Shown here one piece after another: positions 17,209 to 25,763 of a stretch of 64,000 bases of DNA. Every line of letters begins with the position of its first letter. Within the stretch, counting starts at the first letter, position 1. Source of the stretch: Caryophanales bacterium UBA4855. GTDB lineage: Bacteria; Bacillota_I; Bacilli_A; RFN20; CAG-826. The stretch is from assembly GCA_002399785.1 (NCBI GenBank), contig DHEH01000002.1, positions 101,279-165,278 of the forward strand, written 5' to 3'. Made by a program: the position numbers and the translations under genes. Below the pieces are notes generated by a model, which made no database searches, had not been told where the DNA came from, and saw only the letters and a program-made list of their open reading frames with translations.

Positions 17209-18099
17209 CTATAAACTCTTCCTTCTCAAGAAACTTGATAGTAATTGCAAAACAACTACAACCACAAATAGAGGTATCAATATTGCTCCAACCTTATCGT
17301 ATTGTTGAGCATCCATGGCATTACTTAATAATTGTCCGATTCCTCCGGCTCCAACAAATCCTAAAATTACAGAAGCTCTAACATTAATTTCAAATGTATA
17401 CAAAAAATTTGAGAAAAACATTGGTTTTACTTGAGGATATAAAGCAACTCGGGCCGCTTTGAACCTCGTGGCACCAGTAGACATACTAGCTTCAAAAGGA
17501 TTCATATTACAGGTATCAATGTACTCATACATTAACTTAAACATGATGCCCATTGTAAATATAGCAATTGCCCAAATACCAGCTGTATTTCCAATACCAA
17601 AAAAGACTGTACATAAAATAGCTAAAACATAAGTAGGGATTGTTCTAATAATATCAACAACTATTCTAACTGGTTGATAAATATACCATTTTAATACTAT
17701 ATTTCTTGAAGCAATTAAGAACAAGGGAATAGCAATTGCTGTACCAATAGTTGTTCCAATAAAAACCATCTCAACAGTTGACCATATAGCCGGAATCGCT
17801 GTTCCAAAAATGTATTCATTATATCTATCCTAAGTCTTCAAACTAAATTCTGAGGGAGTAAACATTTGTCCAAAAATTACACTGATTTGATCAAAACGAA
17901 TTTTTGCAGGTAATTCAACGAAAATAAAACAACATCCAAAAATAGCTGCAACAATTAAAAAGTACCGAGGCCATAGACTTCTTTTTTTCTCAATTATTTT
18001 GCTAGGAGTTCCGTTATCATTTAAAGAAACAATAACTTTTTTATATTTTAATTTATGAAAAATCCTACGCAAAACCCCCTTATTTTTAGTTTGCATCAT
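17209..18099 (-). pseudogene. phnE1: phosphonate-type ABC permease (first), interrupted by in-frame TAG
   Basis: Full-length PhnE homologue (296 codons plus stop, against 299 aa for its partner) broken by a single TAG at 17830-17832. The 89-residue upstream piece holds the cytoplasmic N-terminus and first membrane helix. The piece downstream of the TAG is in the same frame and contains the remaining helices, the EAA loop (ASMSTGATRFKAARVALYPQ) and the conserved INVRASVILGFVGAGGIGQ. No frameshift is needed to join them. The first codons overlap the end of phnC by 14 bp. Either a recent nonsense mutation, readthrough, a restart at 17769, or a sequencing error. Without it the importer would depend on phnE2 alone. 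Confidence 0.85.
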
Positions 18100-18865
18100 C
18101 GACTTCTCCTAATTTTTCTGAATGTTTTAAAGCACGTCCATAAATATTAAATAGCGCTTCATCAGTTATTTCATCTGGTGTTCCATCAAAAACAATTTTT
18201 CCAGATTTGATTCCTATTATTCTATTAGCATATTTCATCGCTAAATCAACGTGATGCATGTTAGCAACTATAGTTATTCCAAACTCTCTATTAATTTTTG
18301 CAAAATCATCCATAACAGAAATTGTTGTGACTGGATCAAGACTTGCAACAGGTTCATCAGCTAAAATTATTTTAGGTTCTTGAGTTAAAGCTCTCGCTAA
18401 AGCGACACGTTGTTGTTGACCACCACTTAGTTGATCAGCCCTAATAAAAGCTTTATCTAAAATACCCAATTTATCTAATGACTGCAAAGCTAACATCTTT
18501 TCATCCCTAGAATAGATACCAAATAAAGTACTGAAGGTAGAGTGGTAACCCACCCTACCAGCAAGTACATTTTTATATACGGAAGATCTATTAACTAAAT
18601 TAAATGATTGGAAAATCATTCCGATATTTCTACGAATTAAACGCAATTTTTTACCTTTAGCTTTCGAAATATCTTCATCATTTACAATTATGTTTCCTGA
18701 TTGAATTGTGTGCATTTTATTTATCGATCTTAAAAGTGTGGATTTACCAGCACCTGATAAACCAATAATACAAAGAAAATCACCATCATTAACAGTAAGA
18801 TTTACATCGTCTAGCCCTTTAACACCACTAGGATAAATCTTACTTACATTCTTAAATTCAATCAT
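18086..18865 (-). CDS. phnC: phosphonate-type ABC transporter ATP-binding protein
   Basis: ATPase of the PhnCDE importer, 259 aa. The Walker A GLSGAGKSTLL is near residue 37. The signature LSGGQQQRVALARAL and Walker B ILADEPVASLDP are intact, and the start KNVSKIYPSGVKGLDDVNL is typical of PhnC. It lies 53 nt after phnD and overlaps phnE1, giving the order phnD-phnC-phnE1-phnE2-kinase. No C-P lyase, phosphonatase or phosphite dehydrogenase genes are in the window, so the true substrate (phosphonate, phosphite or similar) is open. Confidence 0.93.
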   Translation of the reverse strand: MIEFKNVSKIYPSGVKGLDDVNLTVNDGDFLCIIGLSGAGKSTLLRSINKMHTIQSGNIIVNDEDISKAKGKKLRLIRRNIGMIFQSFNLVNRSSVYKNVLAGRVGYHSTFSTLFGIYSRDEKMLALQSLDKLGILDKAFIRADQLSGGQQQRVALARALTQEPKIILADEPVASLDPVTTISVMDDFAKINREFGITIVANMHHVDLAMKYANRIIGIKSGKIVFDGTPDEITDEALFNIYGRALKHSEKLGEVDDAN

Positions 18866-18918
18866 AAAAATCCTTCTTATATTTATATAAAAATCAAAAT
18901 CAAAACTTGACTTAATTA

Positions 18919-20007
18919 TTAAATTAAATCGTTAGCTACGCAGTAATTATAGAACTCTCTTTCGCCATCGAAATCACTATCTTTAGCATCAGTATATCCA
19001 GTATGTGAATAAACTTTATAAAGAATTTCAGCTGGTGATAAAGATTCGGTAGCACCATCATCGATTTTATTTGTATCTTTAATTGCAGTCTTAAAAGCTT
19101 TAACAACAGCTTCTTTTTTAGCATCGGTTAAATTCGAACGAACTGATATTGTATCGTTATAAATTCCGTCGGTAATAGCGACACACTTACTTAATGTGAA
19201 AGAGGTTGCTAATTGATAATAAGCACTATCACTCTTTGTATAACCTTGAGCATAACGAACATCAGTGAATCCCCAGAAACCATCAATTGTTCCGCTTTGC
19301 ATATTGTTAAAAGCATCACCATAACTATTTTGTTGAACACCTTGAATTTGTTTAGTAGCATCAGTAATTGTATCGACCATTTCCATTCCATTATCATTTA
19401 AATATTTTAATGGTCTTAAATAACCAGCACCACTTGTTGCACCCATTCTACCAATTTTTAATCCAGCCATATCTTTAATATCGATTTTACCATCGCTATT
19501 TTTATCAACGTAATTTGCATTTGTAACGCATAATTGTGATGTATACCAATTAACATCTTGTTCAGATTGTTGCCCTAAATATTCATAACCAGAAATTTCA
19601 CCATTCATAGCTTTAATTTTGTTTTCGACATCATCTTTATAATCTTCTACTTGAACTTTATAACCTTTTCTAACACTAGTTAATTTAACTTCAATTTTAC
19701 CCGGATTTTGAATTGTTGCTTGAGCATAACCGCTAGCGGTTAAGAAACCAACATCAACTTGATCAGATAATAAAGCTTCAGTGGTGGCAGCATAAGAAGT
19801 GCCTGTTGTGATTTTAAATTGATAATCTGGACAAATTTTCTCCAATACAGGTTCAAGTCTTTTTGATAATGCAGCCAAAGTAGAAGCATCATTTGATGGA
19901 ACAAATTGAATGTTAATTACATTGCTTTCAGTTGAATTACATCCGACAAGACCACTAACACCTAATAAACATATAGCAGATAAGCCTAACAAATTAAGTT
20001 TCTTCAT
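18919..20007 (-). CDS. phnD: phosphonate-type ABC substrate-binding lipoprotein
   Basis: Extracytoplasmic binding protein, 362 aa, with a lipoprotein signal peptide ending in a lipobox-like SGLVGC (Cys23). The mature part has the PhnD fold signature FVPSNDASTLAALSKRLEPVL and TEALLSDQVDVGFLTASGYA. It is longer than the usual 300-330 aa because of an insertion at about residues 115-170, including an Asp-rich DKNSDGKIDIKD segment that resembles a calcium-binding loop. A strong Shine-Dalgarno (AAAGGAGGAAAA) precedes the ATG. First gene of the importer operon. Confidence 0.92.
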   Translation of the reverse strand: MKKLNLLGLSAICLLGVSGLVGCNSTESNVINIQFVPSNDASTLAALSKRLEPVLEKICPDYQFKITTGTSYAATTEALLSDQVDVGFLTASGYAQATIQNPGKIEVKLTSVRKGYKVQVEDYKDDVENKIKAMNGEISGYEYLGQQSEQDVNWYTSQLCVTNANYVDKNSDGKIDIKDMAGLKIGRMGATSGAGYLRPLKYLNDNGMEMVDTITDATKQIQGVQQNSYGDAFNNMQSGTIDGFWGFTDVRYAQGYTKSDSAYYQLATSFTLSKCVAITDGIYNDTISVRSNLTDAKKEAVVKAFKTAIKDTNKIDDGATESLSPAEILYKVYSHTGYTDAKDSDFDGEREFYNYCVANDLI

Positions 20008-20047
20008 AAGATTAATTTTCCTCCTTTATGAGATACTTTTTTGTATG

Positions 20048-20069
20048 AAAAAAAGGCTCTAAAGCCCTT
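20048..20069 (-). terminator. terminator-like hairpin in the phnD leader (possible attenuator)
   Basis: On the minus strand a 7 bp stem AAGGGCT/AGCCTTT (20063-20069 with 20052-20058, one G-T pair) and TTAG loop run into a stretch of T. It lies 41 nt upstream of the phnD ATG, with no gene between it and the convergent 20303 gene. It could be an attenuation site for phnD. The rest of 20008-20302 holds no gene I can support. Confidence 0.5.
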
Positions 20070-20302
20070 GTTCAATTAATAACTTATTTAAATCTTTAAG
20101 ATTTTTAAATAATTTTAACTTTATCAAACAAAAAAAGTATACTCCTCAAGACGTTTTATTCTATAAAAAACAAAAAATTGATTAACTTTTAATTTTATTT
20201 TAATATCTACTAGATTTACCCTAATGTTCGTGAGAAATATTATAAATTAGTTTTTTATCAAATATGCGAACAAATGTATTATAATTTTAACAAAACCACT
20301 AT

Positions 20303-20947
20303 ATGAACCTCGAATCTAAATTGAAATTACAAAACAAAAAGGACAAAACCACTATAATTTTTGGTTTCATTTTTATGATTTTTAATTACCTATGGGGTTC
20401 AGCAAAATTAATCGTAGGAATTATTGAAAATAACTGGTTTTATGGAACTTCTGGAATCTCAGAAATATTATTAGGTCTTTGTAAAACTTTATTTTTCATC
20501 GGCGTTAAAAAAGAAGATCATAAATTACAAGAACATTTATATAAAGCAATTGCTGCCCTTATCATAATTGCAAATATACTTTATGTCGCTTATATGATTT
20601 CCTTATATTTCTACCCTACACACTTAATTAGACTTCCTCTTTGGTTAAATATCATAATATGTTGCGTTTCTTTCTTAGATTTAGGTTTGTCTATCATTGG
20701 AATCATTAATAACATATCAAGAAAAAATCTTCTTTTTATTGCTAGAGAGTGTTTATCATTAGTTTGGTCATTTCAAACAATTGTGTTTGCTTTAGCATCT
20801 TTAATTTCAGCAATGAACCAAGTTTTATCAGCAAAACAAATATCAACATATAATGCTAGTATTGGAATCGTATACGGAATACTTTCAATTGGTATTGGAA
20901 TATTTATGCTTTCAAAGTTAAAACAATATAAATTAAAACGCAACTAA
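20303..20947 (+). CDS. multi-pass membrane protein of unknown function
   Basis: Unrecognised protein of 214 aa with six hydrophobic segments (about residues 17-40, 50-65, 78-102, 108-130, 150-175, 180-205) and a basic C-terminus (KLKQYKLKRN). No catalytic motif is seen. A TATAAT box at 20280-20285 lies 17 nt before the ATG and no Shine-Dalgarno is evident, so the leader would be very short. It is monocistronic, divergent from phnD and convergent with proS. Confidence 0.75.
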   Translation: MNLESKLKLQNKKDKTTIIFGFIFMIFNYLWGSAKLIVGIIENNWFYGTSGISEILLGLCKTLFFIGVKKEDHKLQEHLYKAIAALIIIANILYVAYMISLYFYPTHLIRLPLWLNIIICCVSFLDLGLSIIGIINNISRKNLLFIARECLSLVWSFQTIVFALASLISAMNQVLSAKQISTYNASIGIVYGILSIGIGIFMLSKLKQYKLKRN

Positions 20948-20970
20948 AAAGGGATTTTTTTCAAAATCCC
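20946..20970 (-). terminator. intrinsic terminator after proS
   Basis: On the minus strand: an 8 bp stem GGGATTTT/AAAATCCC (20963-20970 with 20951-20958) with a GAAA loop and a TTTTT tail. The 5' arm is shared with the dispersed post-stop motif copy B. Confidence 0.8.
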
Positions 20971-20990
20971 CTGCAAATCCCACTATTTTA
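20961..20990 (-). repeat. dispersed post-stop motif, copy B
   Basis: On the minus strand: TAAAATAGTGGGATTTGC, then AGGGGATTTTGA. The GGGATTTGC core (20973-20981) begins 6 nt after the proS stop codon. Confidence 0.6.
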
Positions 20991-22415
20991 ATAAGCTTTA
21001 GCAAATAAGATTAAATATTTTGCTTCTTTTCCACATATGGCACATTTGTCATCGATAGGAATTTGAGCAAATGGCATACATCTGCTTGTCGCATTAAACA
21101 TTTCTTTAACTTTATCTTCGCAAGCTCTATCGCCGCACCACATAACTTTAGCATACCCGCCTTTATTAAGGATTTCTTCCATCTCTTTTAAATTGTGAGC
21201 TTCATGAACATTATCAGACAAGTTCTTTAAAGCGGCATCGTACATTTCTTTGTGAATCTTAACTAATAACGAATTTGCTTCATCAACAATCTTATCTAAA
21301 GCAACTTGTTCTTTAAAGCCATCATTTCTCTTACAAATTGTAACAACTCCATTGACTAAATCACGTGGACCAACTTCAATCCTAAGAGGTACACCTTTCA
21401 TTTCATACTCTGAGAATTTCCGCCCAGGTGTCTTATCACTATCATCAAGTTTAACTCTAATACCTTTAGCTTCTAATCCTTGTTTGATTGTATTGCAAGC
21501 ATCTAAAACTCCCTCTTTTTGCATTTGAATAGGAATAATGACAACTTGAATTGGCGCTACATATGGAGGTAAAACTAAACCATTATCATCTCCATGAACC
21601 ATTATTATTGAACCAATTAAACGAGTTGAAACACCCCAGCTTGTTTGGAAAGGATTTTTAATTTTTCCATCTTTGTCAAGATATTGAACACCGAAAGCCT
21701 TAGCAAAACCATCGCCAAAATAATGGGATGTACCACTTTGTAAAGCTTTTCCATCATGCATTAAAGCTTCAATAGAATATGTTTCCACAGCACCAGCAAA
21801 CTTTTCTTTTTCGCTCTTTTTTCCCTTAATGAAAGGGACGGCTAAAAGGTCTTCACCCATTTTATCATATATATCTAACATTCTAAGAGTTTCTTCTCTA
21901 GCTTCGTCGCTTGTAGAGTGCATTGTGTGGCCTTCTTGCCATAAAAATTCACTTCCTCTTAGGAATGGTCGAGTTGTCTTTTCCCATCTAACGACAGAAC
22001 ACCATTGATTGTATTTCTTTGGTAAATCACGATAACTATTAATGATGTGTTTATAATGCTCAGTAAAAACACATTCGCTTGTTGGTCTAATAATCAATCT
22101 ATCTTGGAGAGTTTGACCTCCACCAATTGTTGCAATTAAACATTCTGGAGCGAAACCAGAAATATGATCTTTTTCTTTTTTGAATAAAGATTCATTAATT
22201 ACCATAGGCATATAAACATTTTCGTGCCCTGTTGCTTTAAATTCTTTATCCAAATAAGATTGAATTTGCTCCCAAATAGCGTAACCATAAGGTCTATATA
22301 TAATAAAGCCTTTAACATCGCTATAATCCATTAATTCTGCTTTTTTACAAACATCTGTATACCATTGAGCAAAATCTTCGTCTCTTGAAGTAATTGATTT
22401 GTTCTTAATATCCAT
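20988..22415 (-). CDS. proS: prolyl-tRNA synthetase, archaeal/eukaryote-like short form
   Basis: Charges tRNA-Pro with proline in the cytosol. 475 aa without the YbaK-like editing insertion of bacterial-type ProRS. The start FAQWYTDVCKKAELMDYSDV, class II motif 2 (TTRPFLRGSEFLWQEGHTMH), motif 3 region (GVSTRLIGSIIM) and a C-terminal zinc-binding domain ending in LFAKAY are typical of the archaeal/eukaryotic class, which also occurs in Mycoplasma, many Clostridia and Bacteroidetes. The cysteines in MWCGDRACEDKV and CAICGKEA fit the zinc site. Followed by a terminator and a copy of the post-stop motif. Confidence 0.96.
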   Translation of the reverse strand: MDIKNKSITSRDEDFAQWYTDVCKKAELMDYSDVKGFIIYRPYGYAIWEQIQSYLDKEFKATGHENVYMPMVINESLFKKEKDHISGFAPECLIATIGGGQTLQDRLIIRPTSECVFTEHYKHIINSYRDLPKKYNQWCSVVRWEKTTRPFLRGSEFLWQEGHTMHSTSDEAREETLRMLDIYDKMGEDLLAVPFIKGKKSEKEKFAGAVETYSIEALMHDGKALQSGTSHYFGDGFAKAFGVQYLDKDGKIKNPFQTSWGVSTRLIGSIIMVHGDDNGLVLPPYVAPIQVVIIPIQMQKEGVLDACNTIKQGLEAKGIRVKLDDSDKTPGRKFSEYEMKGVPLRIEVGPRDLVNGVVTICKRNDGFKEQVALDKIVDEANSLLVKIHKEMYDAALKNLSDNVHEAHNLKEMEEILNKGGYAKVMWCGDRACEDKVKEMFNATSRCMPFAQIPIDDKCAICGKEAKYLILFAKAY

Positions 22416-22431
22416 TTTAATTTCCTCTTTC

Positions 22432-24243
22432 TTATTTACTTAAATTTGATAATTTTTTAATAACACGTTTATCAAGCGGCAAAAGCATAGAACTGTATTG
22501 ACTAATTACATCACCGCCGAAATATCTTACACCACTTTTACTTAATAATTCTAGTAGCGGCCAATTATTTACGTTTACACAAACAATCGGTTTCTGGAAT
22601 TTTACAAATTTTGTAAGCAAAGCATGCAAATTAATAAAATCTACACTTGTCGCTTTAACATTATTCAATTTACTACAATCAAAGACAAATAAATCAAATA
22701 ATTTGTATGTATCATCTTTTAAAGAAAAGTCACTAATAGTAATTAGAAGGCCAAGTTCATAACTTTTCAATTTAAGATTTTGAATTGTTCTCAAGTAATA
22801 TGGATCGGTTTCAAAATCAATAAAAACATTATTCTTAAACAAAAATGAAATGTTCGCGTTATTTAAATTACTAATATGAGGGAAACTTTTGATAGCAAAA
22901 GGTAAATCAAGCATTTCAATTGGAAAAAATAATTTAAAACTTGCATCTCCTTTTTGCGTTAAAAAGGTAGAAATTACTTTTTTGCTTGAAATTGAAAATA
23001 CTTCTTGTTGTTCTTCATATTGTGCACAAAACTTTTCCAAATCTTGATATGATTTAAAAATATTGCTCTTTGGAAAAATTTTGAATGTATAAGATTCAAT
23101 AATTGAATTTCTATCAAGTAAATGAATTACTGGGCTATAGTAAACATCAATTAATTGATTTCTTAAAATGTGATCAATCTCGCTTTTATAGCCTTCTTCT
23201 GCACTGTGCATTCCTGAATTTTCAGGATAAAAGAAAGAGTAATTTTTATTGTCGTTATAAACAGTTTGGGTAAATTTTTGCATATCTTGATAAGCAGTTT
23301 CAAAATTTTTATTCAAAGAAGTTACTTTACTAGCTGTGATTACTGGGACAAGAGTGTTTAAATAACCATAAATCTCCAATAATTCATTAATACTATCTAA
23401 AATTTCTTGGATTTTATGGTTAATTTGGTAACTATTCATCAAAGTGTTATCAATAAACATAACTTCTTGTGGATTATCTGGATTTAAATAATAATATAAA
23501 TCGACCCCTTTGAAACAACGACAAACATAGTCCATTAATTCATAACGAACGTAATATTCGTTTTTAACAACAGCCTCATCAAGCATTTTAAATAATTTAA
23601 TAAAATAGAGATTGGCTCTCATGAATTCATTTCCTTCATAAGCTTTTTTCATCTCACTCAATAAATAGTAAGGTTTATGTTTTAATAAAAGAGGATTAAC
23701 GCTTTTTAAATTTTTAAAAACACTTTTCTTAAACTCATCGTTAGGAACATGAAGAAGAGTGTCAGCGTTTAAATAAATTAATTTATTTTCTTTATCTATT
23801 TGGCTAGCAAATAAAACAGTACGATAAACAAGAAAACGTTTGCCCTCTTTGTATAACATATTAGTTAAAACAACATTATCAGAACCATTCTTTTTTGTAT
23901 CAACTTCTAGCATTGAAATCATCCGATTTCGAATACTATTTTGATCCTTTACTTCAAAAAAGTTCAAAAATTCAACATACGTAACAGTTCTAATCTTTCT
24001 TAAATTTTTTAATTTAAACCATGTAACTGTCTGAGATTTCAAATCAATAACATATGTTCTACAATCGGTAAACTCAGCTGAAATACGGTTTTTATAACTT
24101 TGATTTCTTGATTTAGAGATTGATAAATAAACAATAATAAGACAAATTATGATTAGTAAAACAGCACCTACGATTCCCAGAAATATATAATCATCAAGTG
24201 TTAGTGTCTTTAAATTCATAGAAAATATTAAAAAAATATTCAT
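22432..24243 (-). CDS. membrane protein with degenerate EAL-like domain
   Basis: Protein of 603 aa. One N-terminal membrane helix (about residues 18-42) is followed by a cytoplasmic part. From about residue 364, IDVYYSPVIHLLDRNSIIES resembles the start of c-di-GMP phosphodiesterase EAL domains, but the E-A-L signature itself is replaced. The C-terminal GVRYFGGDVISQYSSMLLP resembles the end of an EAL domain. The middle (residues 60-200) may be a worn PAS/GGDEF region. I see none of the metal ligands expected for catalysis, so it may be a signalling or scaffold protein; assignment is tentative. A consensus promoter lies 8 nt before the ATG. An alternative start is the ATG at 24219. Confidence 0.6.
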   Translation of the reverse strand: MNIFLIFSMNLKTLTLDDYIFLGIVGAVLLIIICLIIVYLSISKSRNQSYKNRISAEFTDCRTYVIDLKSQTVTWFKLKNLRKIRTVTYVEFLNFFEVKDQNSIRNRMISMLEVDTKKNGSDNVVLTNMLYKEGKRFLVYRTVLFASQIDKENKLIYLNADTLLHVPNDEFKKSVFKNLKSVNPLLLKHKPYYLLSEMKKAYEGNEFMRANLYFIKLFKMLDEAVVKNEYYVRYELMDYVCRCFKGVDLYYYLNPDNPQEVMFIDNTLMNSYQINHKIQEILDSINELLEIYGYLNTLVPVITASKVTSLNKNFETAYQDMQKFTQTVYNDNKNYSFFYPENSGMHSAEEGYKSEIDHILRNQLIDVYYSPVIHLLDRNSIIESYTFKIFPKSNIFKSYQDLEKFCAQYEEQQEVFSISSKKVISTFLTQKGDASFKLFFPIEMLDLPFAIKSFPHISNLNNANISFLFKNNVFIDFETDPYYLRTIQNLKLKSYELGLLITISDFSLKDDTYKLFDLFVFDCSKLNNVKATSVDFINLHALLTKFVKFQKPIVCVNVNNWPLLELLSKSGVRYFGGDVISQYSSMLLPLDKRVIKKLSNLSK

Positions 24244-24270
24244 ACTTAAGTATTATATACTTTAAGTATG
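24241..24270. repeat. inverted repeat around the -10 box (putative operator)
   Basis: Perfect 9 bp arms CATACTTAA (24241-24249) and TTAAGTATG (24262-24270), 12 nt apart. They flank the -10 box at 24252-24257, and one arm contains the start codon. Fits a repressor operator. Confidence 0.5.
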
Positions 24271-24280
24271 TTAATCTCAA
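24252..24280 (-). promoter_or_regulatory. promoter of the EAL-like gene, leaderless arrangement
   Basis: TTGAGA (24275-24280), a 17 nt spacer and TATAAT (24252-24257) on the minus strand. Only 8 nt separate the -10 from the ATG at 24243, and there is no Shine-Dalgarno. Confidence 0.75.
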
Positions 24281-24296
24281 ACTTTGAATATTTACT

Positions 24297-24325
24297 TTAA
24301 AACACTATTCTTTTTTAGTTATAAT
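24297..24325 (+). promoter_or_regulatory. tRNA-Ser(CGA) promoter
   Basis: TATAAT at 24320-24325 with a moderate TTAAAA at 24297-24302 (17 nt spacer), ending 10 nt before the tRNA. Confidence 0.6.
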
Positions 24326-24335
24326 ATGTCCTAAC

Positions 24336-24424
24336 GGAGAAATACCCAAGCGGCTGAAGGGGTCAGTTTCGAAAACTGATAGAGGCTAATACCTGCGGGG
24401 GTTCAAATCCCCCTTTCTCCGCCA
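24336..24424 (+). tRNA. tRNA-Ser (anticodon CGA)
   Basis: Class II tRNA of 89 nt with encoded CCA (24422-24424). The acceptor stem is GGAGAAA/TTTCTCC with discriminator G. The anticodon arm TCAGT-TTCGAAA-ACTGA places CGA at 24370-24372, reading UCG. A long variable arm and a GTTCAAATCC T-loop are present. Monocistronic with its own promoter and terminator. Confidence 0.96.
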
Positions 24425-24436
24425 TTAATAAAAAAC

Positions 24437-24472
24437 AGGCAATAACAACGATTTGTTATTGCCTTTATTTTT
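24437..24472 (+). terminator. intrinsic terminator after tRNA-Ser(CGA)
   Basis: A 12 bp perfect stem (24437-24448 with 24453-24464, arms AGGCAATAACAA / TTGTTATTGCCT), CGAT loop and a T-rich tail. It could also serve the convergent YitT gene. Confidence 0.9.
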
Positions 24473-24481
24473 GCAAAATTT

Positions 24482-24513
24482 TTCAATATCCCCTGCAAAT
24501 CCCTATTATTTTA
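24482..24513 (-). repeat. dispersed post-stop motif, copy C
   Basis: On the minus strand: TAAAATAATAGGGATTTGC, then AGGGGATATTGAAA. The GGGATTTGC core (24495-24503) begins 7 nt after the YitT stop codon. Confidence 0.6.
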
Positions 24514-25638
24514 TTCAATTGGCTTCCTATAAAACTTGCCAAATACTTGAGTTACAGGGAACTCATTTATAAAGCAAAGTGGGTCGGCCTCTTTAGCAAC
24601 TTTAACAACTTTTTTTGCTTCGTTTTTACGAACACTCATATAAATTAAGTATTTTTTATCGCCTAAATATCCACCTTTACCCTCAATGATTGTGCATCCA
24701 TGAGGAATATTGGCTAAGATAACTTGAGCTAAATTAACATTGGTAGTAATAATTTGAACACATTCTTTCTTATTTTGCACATTAAGCAAATTGACAATCA
24801 TCGAAGCGATGATCATATACAAGAAAGTATATAAAAGCATTATTAAAGATAAGGCGGGCTCAACCGACATTGCTGAATAACCATCAGGAATAGAAACCGT
24901 GCCACCAGTTATTACAACACCCGTATAACTAATTACGTAACCTCCACTAAATAAAGCTACAATACAGAAAATTACGATAACAACAAAATTAAAAGCGGCA
25001 GAGAAAATTCCAATTTGAGCTGATTTCTTCTCACTAACATAATAAGCAATAACATCAATTCCACCAGCACTTGTATCTATTGAGTAAGCTAAACAACTGC
25101 TTATTCCAGTACATAATCCAGCAAATAAAACACGGGAAATTGGTTCATTAAAAACATAAGAAGAAATATCATTAAAGAAAGGTATTTGTTGAAACAAAAT
25201 TCCAAATAAAGAAACTAAAATAACATTTAAAATGGTATATATAGTAAATTTCTTACCAATTTTAATAAAACTAAAAATACAAAGAGGAATGTTAACAAGG
25301 AAATAGAAAACCCAAATAGCAATTTGTAAATTAGCTTGACTATCAAGTCCTGGAAAGCCACATAAAGCTAAAATTGTCGCCAAGGATTGAGCAAGTCCAC
25401 TTGCTCCACAACTTGCAAAAACTTTTACATTGACACTTGCTATATCAACACCAACATAATCATGGTTAAAAGAAGCGTAATTTGGGTGGATAAATAAGTT
25501 AAAACCAAAAGCAAAAATCATAGCACTAAGCGCTGTTATAAGCACAAAATAACTATTTCTTCCGACCTCTCTTTGAACTGGATGATCGAAGAAATAATTG
25601 ACGACTTTTTCTTTTAGTTTTTTTAACCTAAATTCCAT
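24511..25638 (-). CDS. YitT-family membrane protein (DUF161/DUF2179)
   Basis: Integral membrane protein of 375 aa. The N-terminal YFVLITALSAMIFAFGFNLFI and the segment SSCLAYSIDTSAGGIDVIAYYVS are hallmarks of the YitT family, six or so helices followed by a cytoplasmic C-terminal DUF2179 domain (NVNLAQVILANIPHGCTIIEGKGGYLG). An insertion in the membrane domain makes it longer than the common 280-290 aa. Function of the family is unknown. No Shine-Dalgarno precedes the ATG; instead a short direct repeat TTAATTAACA occurs twice there. Confidence 0.85.
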   Translation of the reverse strand: MEFRLKKLKEKVVNYFFDHPVQREVGRNSYFVLITALSAMIFAFGFNLFIHPNYASFNHDYVGVDIASVNVKVFASCGASGLAQSLATILALCGFPGLDSQANLQIAIWVFYFLVNIPLCIFSFIKIGKKFTIYTILNVILVSLFGILFQQIPFFNDISSYVFNEPISRVLFAGLCTGISSCLAYSIDTSAGGIDVIAYYVSEKKSAQIGIFSAAFNFVVIVIFCIVALFSGGYVISYTGVVITGGTVSIPDGYSAMSVEPALSLIMLLYTFLYMIIASMIVNLLNVQNKKECVQIITTNVNLAQVILANIPHGCTIIEGKGGYLGDKKYLIYMSVRKNEAKKVVKVAKEADPLCFINEFPVTQVFGKFYRKPIE

Positions 25639-25717
25639 GTTAATTAATGTTAATTAAAATAATTTAGAAATACAAGAACATAATGTTTAAACTTGTTATT
25701 TATTGCAATTTAGTATT

Positions 25718-25746
25718 TTGAATAAAATAATTTTAATAAGTCTAAT
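25718..25746 (+). promoter_or_regulatory. promoter of the metallophosphoesterase pseudogene
   Basis: TTGAAT (25718-25723), a 17 nt spacer and TCTAAT (25741-25746). A Shine-Dalgarno-like AAGAGG follows before the ATG. Confidence 0.5.
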
Positions 25747-25763
25747 AGACTTAAGAGGTTATT

